Positions 49,318 through 58,754 of a DNA stretch of 64,000 nt are shown piece after piece. Under the pieces are notes generated by a model. It was not told the origin of the DNA, did not search any database, and saw only the letters and a program-made list of their open reading frames with translations. Position numbers and translations under genes: made by a program. Source of the stretch: Gelatoporia subvermispora B (Eukaryota > Basidiomycota > Agaricomycetes > Polyporales > Gelatoporiaceae). Location: positions 1,621,698 through 1,685,697 of the forward strand of contig KB445796.1 in NCBI GenBank assembly GCA_000320605.2, read 5' to 3'. How positions within the stretch are numbered: the stretch's first letter is position 1; each line of letters opens with the position of its first letter.

Positions 49318-50878
49318 TGTGCGCTGGGGAGCCAAATGGGATGGGTGCTGGGATCCATGAATGTGCACGGTACCCCATATTTATAGAAGCCATTGATGCG
49401 ATCTAGCGAAAGCTGTCGGGACGCTGTATCTGGGCTCCACACCGTCTCCCGAAGTAAGCCAAGCGCAGCGATCGATCGCCAACTTTGCTGCTCGCCTGTC
49501 TATGGCGGCCCCGATTTGCAGTTTTGGGTTACTGTACATCGCCGGGTATAGTAGATGTGTGTGCTCATGTGCTGCGCTGCTTGTGCACCTTAGACAGCGA
49601 CTTCACTGCAACAGTGTCATGATCAAGGGGAACCGAGCCGCAGCATCGGCATTGACCTTCTCGTACATGGGTCAGCACGCTTAGCGCAGCTGGATGCACC
49701 GTTGTAGACAATCCCTGCACCCATGGCTGTGTGTATAGCGCTCGGCATATCGCATGACGCTATGCTCCCTACTTGCGAAACGTCTGGTACCGGAAGGACA
49801 GCGTTGACGCTGAGATCTGACATGCAGAGTAGCGTCGGACCTGGCGCCAGGAGGAACACGGGTGATGATCTTGAGCAACCCCGATCCCACCGATGCCCGT
49901 TATTTGAAGCATCTTTAGCGACCTTGTCCTCTAAAATAGACTCCGAAAGTCTTGTGCATCATCACGGCTGCTTGAATGATGATACAGCCAAATATGGTCG
50001 GGTAGAAAGAGGTCCGAAGACGTGGCGCCTGGGACATGGACTATCGTTTCGTAACCGCCTGTAGTGACCGACCCATCCGAAAATTCCTGCGCACTTCTGC
50101 ACAGTACAATACTGAACACGGACCTAATGTGATGGTGTAGGTCGATAAAACACAATGGTAACTCTCCTGTCGATACGTGTGACATCCAATGTTGATAGAT
50201 GAGCCTACGTTCCACTTCAGGAGGGACTCCCAAAGCGTCCCCATAAGGCCAGCCACCCTCAGAGATACAGCACCCACTCACGTCTCGCCGACTCTCTGGG
50301 TCTTCCGAAGCGAGCTTGCATACTAAATGCGAGAAATTCGTCACTGTGTGTGAACAGCCATGGGTGTCGTATTTAGGATGTAGAGAGATGTCTGGTAGCT
50401 AGATACGAGAGTTTTGGACGAGCTCCAGCACATTATGCACACCCAGCGAGTTTCCAACGGACTCCAGCCCCAGATAACAGGACCGCGAACGCGTCGCGAG
50501 GCTCGAGCGAGTCGAGTGACCGCATTCAAGTTGAATGCCAGAAGCAGACATCGTCACGTGAGCAGCACCGCAAATATTTGTTCGCGGTGGCGTTCCGACA
50601 TCGGACAGGACCGGCGTCGAGGAGGCAGGGCTGACATCCGCGCAACACTAAGGAGCATAGCTATAATCTGTTTTGCATCATCTCGTGTGTATACTGTCTG
50701 ATATCAAAATCTGCCGTGGAAATATGTCAGAATACCCAAAGTAAGAGTGCAATTGAACTTACAATTTACACATCCCACATCTTACATTGGGATCCAGCAC
50801 GTACTAAATTGATCACTGCAAAAGCCGTGGAAGGAGCAGCGATCCGTTACAAGTACACACTCAAATGAATCGATTAAA
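49318..50878. other. 1.56-kb spacer between the two NRPS-like copies
   Basis: The left end is the promoter of the intact NRPS-like gene. A 137-codon minus frame (50344-49931, ATG start, reading MTNFSHLVCKLASEDPESRR) is the best-looking ORF, but it has no family I recognise and its surroundings are broken by stops. It could be debris of a neighbouring gene lost with the duplication. I do not call a gene. Confidence 0.4.
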
Positions 50879-51349
50879 CTAAAGTTTGAGATGCCCGATT
50901 CTTGCCCAGAAGTCCGACCACTTCATTGCGTCCGTGGAACCCAGGGGACGAATCTCCTTCAATGTACGAGACGCACTGACTGAGTTACTAGTCGATAAGT
51001 GAATCTCAGCTGCATTCACATCACTCTCGAAGAACTCTTGTAGATGCGTAGCAGCGGACTGCGGAAGGGCGTCCCCGTGAACATGCAATCCGTCTGCTGC
51101 CTTCCGAAGCCGCATAATCCATTCGTCATATGGGACAAGGGGAAGCGCGAGACGCTTCGCGATGGGCGAGAAGATTATATCCCACGAGACCGGGCAATGA
51201 TGAACTCAGTGGAGCACTTCTTCGTGCGAGTGGGTCATCTCGAGCAAGGCTGACGCCGCGGCGTCAACAGGAAGGCTGGGTTGACGAAGCAGCTGATGGC
51301 ACACAGCCAAGATCATGGCTGAGGCCGATGATGGCAGGTACCCACTCCT

Positions 51350-51493
51350 AAGGAACGCCGGAACTATATGGTTCAAATCCGCGCGGCGCGGCGCTTAAGC
51401 ACCAGCTTATGCGCGCCTATATCTTCACAAGGGCGGTCGACACACAGGTAACTGGACAAAATTGCATGAAGGATTGAGAGCTAAGGTCCCAAA
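51350..51493 (+). repeat. Left terminal inverted repeat
   Basis: Begins aaggaacgccggaactatat and continues through 'gcgcggcgcggcgcttaagc' to 'ggattgagagctaaggtccc'. Its reverse complement is found at 54334-54478 with scattered mismatches, roughly one in ten. Confidence 0.85.
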
Positions 51494-52241
51494 ATGGCTG
51501 GAGATTGTCGGTTCATGTCATACATGCAAATTCTACTGCAGTTGTAAATACAGGAACCATTGAATGGGTCAAAAAACAGCTTAAACTGGAGATGCTCTAA
51601 GAACTACAGTCCCATGTTCATTAGTAGAGGTACCATTTGCCCAAAAACATGCCACGCTGATCCGAGGTCCTTCGGAGGCTTGCCTAACGACTCCCATACT
51701 GTGGCTGCAGCGTTCTCAAACCCAGCATCTACCCATCTGAATGCCTCCTCGTGCGAAGTAGGCAAAGTCTCGCGGAGCGCCTGAATGACATTTTGCGGAA
51801 TACCAACACCCATCCGCTGCCCACCGTACTTCTCCGGGTGTCGTAAGAACTGCATAGGAGATGCGCCAGATGGCATATTCTTGCTCTTCTGGTTGCGAAT
51901 ATGGTGCTTGTTCCAGTAATTGCGGAACTTGTCAAGCTTGCTCTGAACAATATCCGGGAAAATCCAGTTAAACAATTTGCTAGCTCGTTTTGACGTCATT
52001 AGCTTCACTACGACGAGATTAAGACAGATATGGTACGTACACATGGATGTCAACATTGGGATTGAACAATCCCTCATTTTGGCCCCGAGTAAGGTGATAA
52101 AAGATGTTCCGTCCAGAGTGCTCCCGAAACCAGTGCCAAAGGCCCTCAATTGGAATATTATGAGTACTAGTAAGAGCCACAAAGCATGGGTGAGCTTCCA
52201 AGTCGACGTCCGGCGCATATGTAACCCTGAAACCCTGTATA

Positions 52242-52583
52242 TAGTGCTTTGCACGGGTCTACCCCCGGGTGCCAGCGCTATGACCCGTACCCGTACCCGC
52301 GGAGGGTATAGACCCGTGAGCACGGGTACGGGTACGTGAAGCGCTGGTCCGGGGGTGACCAAGCGCCCTCTAGGACACTGCTGCGGTGTCAAAAATGGTA
52401 CGGAGAGTATGCGGGAACCCTGGTATGGCTCCCACATGCTCGAATTCGTTCCCAAAGCGCTTTTTTGGGCGCGTTGGCCGTACCCGCAGGGTTCACGGGT
52501 ACTAGCACAACGACCCGTACCCGTACCCTCACGGGTAAGGGTACCCAACCCGCACGGGTTACCCTTACCCGTGCAAAGCACTA
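52242..52583. mobile_element. 342-bp MITE with 17-bp TIRs, 8-bp TSD and ACCCGT repeats
   Basis: Perfect terminal inverted repeats TAGTGCTTTGCACGGGT (52242-52258) and its reverse complement (52567-52583). They are flanked by the 8-bp direct duplication CCTGTATA at 52234-52241 and 52584-52591. The interior near both ends is built from ACCCGT / ACGGGT units, and there is no coding capacity. The 8-bp target duplication suggests mobilisation by a hAT-type transposase, which is inference. It lies in an intron of the host element's transposase gene. Confidence 0.88.
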
Positions 52584-52762
52584 CCTGTATATAAGAATAC
52601 ACATCTGAGAGATCACAATTATACGCACCTTAGGGCTTTCTGAAAGGCGTACATGCCCCCTGTCTCAGACCCCTTATCTACCGTGATTTGCAGGGGAATT
52701 ACTGCATAAAATTAGCAAAGCAATCCCGAAGTGAGACTGCACTGATACGTACCACCATACTC

Positions 52763-52987
52763 CATCTGGAAGAACCTCATTTTCTAGAGGCAACTAATTG
52801 TTGAAAAAGTACTAGTCTAGTACTAGCTAATCACTAATCTACTACTAATTTAGCTATCTTAGAACTAATTTAGTGCTAGATTAGTTGTAGATTAGTGGTA
52901 GATTAGTTGTCAGCTAGTACTAGATTAGTACTTTTTCAAAGATTAGTAGCCGTTAGATGCTTCTAGAAAATGAGGTTTTTCCAGATG
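52763..52987. mobile_element. 225-bp palindromic foldback element
   Basis: A near-perfect inverted repeat with arms of about 100 bp. The left arm starts catctggaagaacctcattt, passes the AT-rich 'gttgaaaaagtactagtcta' and repeats 'ctaatctactactaattta'. The right arm is its reverse complement, ending 'aaaatgaggtttttccagatg'. It breaks the transposase frame after YLDCIED and has no coding potential. A clear target duplication could not be fixed because the ends continue the palindrome. Confidence 0.82.
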
Positions 52988-54333
52988 TCCTCGATACAGT
53001 CCAAGTAAACATGCCCAATAGTAGAGGCCTGGCGGTTGTTTGGCACAATCACCATGTGTAGAATTACATCGGTAAACTTGTCCTTCATGGCGTAGATAGG
53101 AAAGCCGACAGGTCCCATGCGAAGAGCGAAGGATCCTAACTTATCATGCCCATCACAGTTGACCTCCATGATGCATAGGCCCGATAGACGTGAGCTTTCC
53201 ACAAGGAATCTTCTTCTTGCCCGGATAACGAGCATCAATGGCATCTGGCTCATTCAAACGCATCACATCCCGTATTATGCGACTTCATAAGACAGCTTAG
53301 TATGCATGTTAGCGCATAATATTTATTGAAGACATACCGTGGAACTGGTGTTGTTGAGTTGCAGCCGAAGTTGGTTTACCAACACGAGCAGCAAATGCTT
53401 CAGATCGGACTCTCTGTGCAAGAGCGGCCACTTCGTTGGTCACTCCCTGAGAGGAATTATCTACACTTTTGTGAGCTAACCATGCTGTCAAGCCATAGAC
53501 ACACTTACCAGTGTCCATACAGCATCCACACTTAGTCGACTTCATATTGCGGGCACAAACACCGCAGTCAGTGCACTTCAGCCATTGCTTAGAGTTGAAC
53601 ATATAGGTGGTCAGCCATTACTGGTAATGGCCTGAGTGACTACAGCTCACCGATTTCTCAAGGTAGTCTCCACTGCCTGGTTCAAGGTCAGCGAGAAGAC
53701 TGCAACGGGCACATAGCCCAATTGACTGCTTCCGAGGTAAATGCTCATAGCAGCCCTGACCTGGACGCTCAGGATCTTCGCAAATCGCAGGGTCTCCAGG
53801 CATCAGAATCTCAGTAAAAGTGGGAAAAAAGCGAGCGAGTGCCGGGGTACATGAAGCCGGCTTAATGTCATTGTCGACTTATATAGGGTCAGTGCAGGGG
53901 CAAAGAGAGGCCCAAATGAGCATGTGCAAAGTATAAACTCTCAAGACTGGAGACACAAGACTACAGCACCAAAGCAAATCTTCGATGGTGTCCTTCGGAT
54001 AGTTAAGTCAAAGCAACAGAAACGAAAAGAGTCTCTCCCTTAGGCTCACGGGCTTTGGCTAGTGACGAGCAGAAAAGACATGGCCACTATGACGGGTGCT
54101 GGATACCTCAGACAGTTGAGATTACGAAAGTTACAAAGCTGAGGATGAGAACAGTGACATATATCACATAGCACGGGTGACCATTCTGAAGTAAGTACAA
54201 GAACACAAGTTGGACAGCCACACAAAGTCAAACAAGCCCCGACGAAAATAAGAGCCAGCCACGGACAACTTTAGCTGTACATATTCCAATGCATTACCAG
54301 GAACATATAACACCAAATAACCCTCTGTGGTTC

Positions 54334-54478
54334 TTTGGGACCTTAGCTCTCAATCCTTCGTGGGATTTCATCCATTTACCTGTGAGTCGACTGCCCTTGC
54401 GAAGATATAGGCGCGCATAAGCTGGTGCTTAAGCGCCGCGCCGCGCGGATTTGAACCATATAGCTCCGGCGTACCATA
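54334..54478 (-). repeat. Right terminal inverted repeat
   Basis: Starts tttgggaccttagctctcaa and ends 'gaaccatatagctccggcgt'. It mirrors the left repeat, including the unusually GC-rich 'cgccgcgccgcgcgg' core. Confidence 0.85.
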
Positions 54479-56227
54479 CACTCCTTCGGGTTCCACCCGC
54501 CCACACGACTGTCTCCAGCCAGCTGTCCTACCCTCACGACAGTTGTCGGTAGCCCGGTATTACGAGTAGCCCGGGCGAACAGCTGTTCCGCGACCCTAAC
54601 GCAAGATCGACGATATTCCGAACACCGGCAATCAAGGGCTCAAAAGAGGAGAGAGCAAGGTTGAAATAGACCCTCCACGCTACATGAACAGACGTTTGTC
54701 ATTAGACACCGTGGAAATTCACAGTTTGACTCACCATTGTGGATGATCGTGGAAACCGAGGTCTGAATCTCTCTGTACTCGGCATTGCTCAGACCCAAAA
54801 GCGGCTTCGGATAGTCGCATACGAGCATCTTCAACTTATCAGATGTCAGCAATGCCGACTGCAACCCCCACATATCGAAAGAATCCTTCTGTCGTGCAGC
54901 AAGTGCAGCTTCGGAACCTCGTGAACCTCGATTGAGCGCATAGACCCCAGCAGCATTTCAATGGGTCCTGCTGTGGCTGAACTAGCAGATGACATCCGAG
55001 ACGGCCTGTGGTGCCGGTGACTAGGACTGATTCAGCCGTGTGCCCATTGACGCCGTTTGTTGTGGGACAGGAGCGTGTACGGGAAAAGCCCGATCCGTAC
55101 TTCTCTAGCATTGCGTGCATGGCTTTCACTTTTGCAGCAACTCGCGCCTCCGTGTCTTCGGGACATTGGTCGGAAAATAGCCTAAATGTGAATTCGCTGA
55201 TCGCACAAATCGTCGGATTGGAGTACACAAAGTTCTGCGCGATGATGCGCATGGGAATCTTGCCTGAGTTCCGTAACGCCTGCAGGATCGTATTCTGAGC
55301 ACACGTTGCTTGCAAGCTATTTTGAAAGATTACGTCAACATTCCGTTGACCAGGGACAGCATACTCGCCTATCACAGCCATTTTGGAACAGATCATCCTC
55401 GTCTTGCAATGATCTTGCAAGCGTCTTGTCCACAGCCGCTCTAACGAATTTTGCAATCGAGTCCCGCGTCCATTCAACTGGGGCGACTAGTTCAGTCTGT
55501 GAGGATTCTTCGACTCCTGCATATGCAGCATCTATCTCTTCTGAGTACAGGGCAATACATACTTGGCGTCGAGGCGTCCCCTTCGCCGTGAACTCTATGG
55601 GTTTGGATTGGCTGGTCACCACAATCATCTGAAATGCAACTTAATCTCTCAAGCGAGCCCAGAAACAAACTGACCGACCTCCTTGAAGATGCGTGAGTGC
55701 TGCGGAGCGAAATCATTCATTTTCTTCACCGAGGGCCTTAGTCTGCCATGAGTCACGATGATCCGGTGGAAGTATGGAATGTGACAGAGTTACGTGTCGA
55801 GATGGGAAACGGCGCATACCCGGCGTACATCATACCGATGACGAGTGTAGCATAGGTGATCGAATCTGGCGCAAATGCATCTCGGCATTCAGCAGTGCCA
55901 GCTACACGATATTGAAGTCGTACCTGCAGCAGCGAGAATTCCGAGGACGGGCGACTCCTGTAAGATACCGTTCACGAGCGCCTGATCTGTCTACCCCTGT
56001 CCGCACACGATCTTCGCAGCCTTGCGGATCGCACGGAACGCCTCGGGGTAGCATATTGGGTGGATGTTCTTTTTCTCGTCAGAATACGTCCGCACAGGGT
56101 GTTCCGGACTATGCTTAGCATGGAACTCGAAAAGTTCGGGAAATGTCAACGAGTCATCGAGCGGCGGGCGCGTCCAGGTGCGGCTGTTGGAGCCCTGAGG
56201 TGTCGGGAGAAACGATAGATCAACCAT

Positions 56228-57021
56228 GGCAGTCCGTGTAGTTGAACGAGAGATGACAAAATACGTCGCAAGCCATTCTGTTCAGGCCACCCGCTATATA
56301 GGGTGTACCTGGGACTGCGACACGGTTGACTCGGGCTTGCAGAGCGCTGTATCGGAATCCAGGCCATCGACTGTAAGGGATCGAGGGTCCCACGTTCTGA
56401 GTGCTCATCCGTGCCGATGCAAAAATATGACCGCAAACAGTCTACTCCTAGCGTCGCTATGTGTGCCAAGTAGCGAGTACGCGTCGGAACGTTTATCCCA
56501 GGAAGCTGGCATCGGAGGAAGTTCGATAAGACTTGCGGAGGGCATTGGTACAAGAAAACTGGAACGGCCTGAGTCGGCGTGTTGATAATTGCTCTGTAGA
56601 TGTTGCCGGAACAATTACATGAGCCATAGGAGCAGCTGACAGCAGATGGCGCTGCCTTGTCGCTAGCGCCTGTAACGGAACTGACCGAAGTCCCCTCTTC
56701 GGAGCGCACGCGGCCATCCCATGGCCTGATGTAGCAAGATATCACTACATTCACCTCAGATATTGGCGAACGGCTGACCTTCACAGACATCGTCTCACTC
56801 CTCTTCAACGACAAACGCGATGATCGCATGCTGATTCCAATCAAATTCACATCAGACGTTACAAACTATTACATGTCTCGATTATAGGAGAAATTGAAAC
56901 GGTTCAAAAGGTACAGGATCGCGGACAGCCGCAACAGCCCGACGTCGAACAGGAGAAGATGAGGCACGACCCTCGACATCATGCATCAGCTCCGACGTTT
57001 GCGCATATAGCCAAATCCACA
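56228..57021. other. Intergenic between NRPS-like pseudogene and alcohol dehydrogenase
   Basis: 794 bases without a supported gene. Minus frames here are open for up to 230 codons but read into the pseudogene 5' end and lack a recognisable domain. Mostly former promoter of the pseudogene and the 3' flank of the dehydrogenase. Confidence 0.4.
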
Positions 57022-58274
57022 TCAAGCGCCGTCGATGTCCTGCGTCAGGACATACCGATAGTGGACCTTGTTATCCTTCACGCCCTCCAGTGCCTTCGCG
57101 ACATCTTTCATGGGTAATTCTTCGATCCAAGGCCTGATACCCTTAGAGCGCGCGAGCTCCAGCATTTCCAGGATCTCCTTCTTGCTTCCGACGTGGCTTC
57201 CACCCACCAGACAGCCATTGCCGCCGAGATCGAACGAATGGAGCGGCGGCAGGTGGTTACTGGCATCAGGTATTCCACAGGTAATAAATTTGCCATGTAC
57301 GTAGAGCATGCTAAGGTAGGAGCTCAGGGGCATGTTTTTCTCGAAGACATCGATTGTAGAGATGATGAGATCGAGAGTGCCGGCGAGCGGCTTCCAGAAC
57401 TCCTGAAACAAGGTTCAGCGATATTGTGGATGTTTTGTATTGTGCGACAGACGGCGCACCTTCTCGGTCATGTCAATAACATGATCTGCACCCAACTTTT
57501 GGCAGTCGCCGATCTTGCTGGGGTCGTGCGTGAAGGCGTAGACCTCAGCGCCCATGGCCTTGGCCCACATCACGGCATAGTGTCCGAGGCCGCCAATGCC
57601 CATGATCCCGACCTTCTTGCCTGGGCCTGCGCCCCACGTCTTGAGCGGAGAGTAGACGGTGAGACCCGCGCACATCATAGTGGCCGCATGGCGCGACTCG
57701 ATCTCGTCAGGTATAGGGAAGACATAGCGTTCGTGAGCACGGATGGCCGTTGCGTAGCCGCCTTGAGTGACAATACCGTCCGGGTATTCAGCATTCTACA
57801 TAGCTCATCAGGTGACGTGTCATCGCGAGCTATATTTCGGACATACGTAGGTGTCGATTGCCTTGGGGCAGTAGTTTTCGTAGTGTGATTTGCATGCTCT
57901 GCACTGTAAACAACTTCCAATTTGCGCCCCGACGCCAACGCGATCACCGGGCTTGAATTCCGTAACCTTGTCACCGACGCGGACAACCTTTCCGGCGATC
58001 TCATGTCCAGCGACTAGAGGGAGCTTGGATTCTCCCCAACCCTGGGTGAGTGTATGCACGTCGGAGCCGCAAACACCGCAGTGTGTGATGGCAATCTCAA
58101 CATCCTCCGGCTCGAAGTTCTTAGGTTTGAATTCCGTAATCTTGAGATCAGTCCATCTAGACGGGTCTAAGAGTTGTATGTTAGCTCTACACCCAAGTGC
58201 AAGTTTTGGTAGGCGATGTGAGTGTGCAGACCTGTGAGGGCGTATCCCTTGAACTGGAGCTGCTTTGCGCACAT
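57022..58274 (-). CDS. Zinc NADP-dependent alcohol dehydrogenase (cinnamyl-type, Adh6/YahK-like)
   Basis: Reduces aldehydes to alcohols with NADPH. Start 58274 (MCAKQLQFKGYALT); a short intron joins DPSRWTDLKITEFKPKNFEP. Catalytic zinc ligands: the first Cys in THCGVCGSDVHTLTQ, and GHEIAGKVVRVGDKV (His and Glu). The structural zinc loop is CLQCRACKSHYENYC (four Cys). After an intron: YPDGIVTQGGYA, HAATMMCAGLTVYSPLKTWG, and the Rossmann motif VGIMGIGGLGHYAVMWAKAM. Then ADHVIDMTEK joins EFWKPLAGTLDLIISTID and CLVGGSHVGSKKEILEMLEL, ending VLTQDIDGA. The expected length is about 360 residues and the gene is intact. Next to an acid-reducing NRPS-like gene it could convert the resulting aldehyde to an alcohol, or act independently on lignin-type aldehydes. 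Confidence 0.9.
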
Positions 58275-58754
58275 AATAATGATGGAGAGTGTTGGTCGAG
58301 GACAAGAAGTGATGGGGAATGAACTTGCGCATTCTCATCTTTTATATCTGGGCCGTAGGTGAGTGGAGAAGATGACGCTCGAAGAGACAGAAGACGTCGA
58401 GGAAGAAGACCTGGAGGTACACATCGGTCGGATCGGGTAACCAACATACCCTTTCCGGATGGGGCCCACGTCAATCCTAGCACGTGCGCATGTTGATATC
58501 GTCCCACGCCACAGACGCGTCTCAAAGCGAAATTGTCTGACATGCGCAGTCGCCTGGAATGGCAAACTCTCCGACGGAATCTGAACCATCCCTCGAAGCT
58601 TTCGTCCCCAGCCCGCTCTCCTTCATACATTTACAGATCACCTCGAGGCTAATATAAAGGCCTAAATTCGCATCGGACTCGAGTACCCTACTTCTTGTTG
58701 GTCTAGTCACTAGTTCTAGGCAATCTGGTCAAGACTTGAAGCCAGTTGACGGTC
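58275..58754. promoter_or_regulatory. Divergent promoter region of alcohol dehydrogenase and GT49-like genes
   Basis: 480 bases between two divergently oriented start codons (58274 minus, 58755 plus). Contains no supported gene. A pyrimidine-rich tract near 58690-58740 precedes the plus-strand start. Confidence 0.45.

Larger units (their letters stand above)
51604..53803 (-). pseudogene. Integrase-like (rve-type DDE) transposase of the element, interrupted
   Basis: ATG at 53803. Exons give a Cys-rich N-terminal part (GQGCYEHLPRKQSIGLCARC; WLKCTDCGVCARNMKSTKCG) that may bind zinc. Then comes CDGHDKLGSFALRMGPVGFP with the first Asp and VIVPNNRQASTIGHVYLDCI. After a nested palindrome follow PLQITVDKGSETGGMYAFQ (second Asp) and VALTSTHNIPIEGLWHWFRE (Glu). 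The last part is LFNWIFPDIVQSKLDKFRNY with HHIRNQKSKNMPSGASP, and the stop is at 51604. The triad layout resembles retroviral-type integrase cores found in basidiomycete DNA transposons. The frame ends in the palindrome inserted after YLDCIEDI, so this copy should be inactive. The second nested element sits in an intron between QKALR and VTYAPDVDLEAHP. Confidence 0.72.
51350..54478. mobile_element. 3.1-kb DNA transposon with 144-bp TIRs and integrase-like gene
   Basis: Its termini are inverted repeats of about 144 bp. The target sequence CACTCCT occurs immediately outside both ends (51343-51349 and 54479-54485), a 7-8-bp duplication. The host NRPS-like sequence resumes across it. The interior has a minus-strand spliced transposase-like gene and two nested miniature elements. 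An element of this size with one gene and long TIRs behaves as a cut-and-paste DNA transposon. I do not assign it to a named superfamily. Confidence 0.85.
50879..56227 (-). pseudogene. Decayed tandem copy of the NRPS-like reductase, split by a transposon
   Basis: The 5' end (56227, MVDLSFLPTPQGSNSRTWTR) and 3' end (SDFWARIGHLKL, stop at 50879) align with the intact copy. Four lesions are visible. (1) Relative to the intact gene, sequence jumps from the N-terminal 115 residues (about 55780) to the end of the adenylation domain (about 55740), removing the A3-A5 core. (2) A frameshift lies after TGTTGRLGCHLLVQ, where QQDPLKCCWG replaces the expected residues before VYALNRGS. (3) About 200 bases are missing near 54600, including the Y-x3-K reductase pair. 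(4) A 3.1-kb element is inserted at 51350-54478. The carrier motif (DDLFQNGCD) survives. The gene cannot encode an active enzyme. Confidence 0.88.

Noticed and set aside
49931..50344. 137-codon minus ORF between the NRPS-like copies
   Set aside because: It has an ATG but no recognised domain, and the flanking sequence is full of stops. It might be debris, so it is kept only as a remark.
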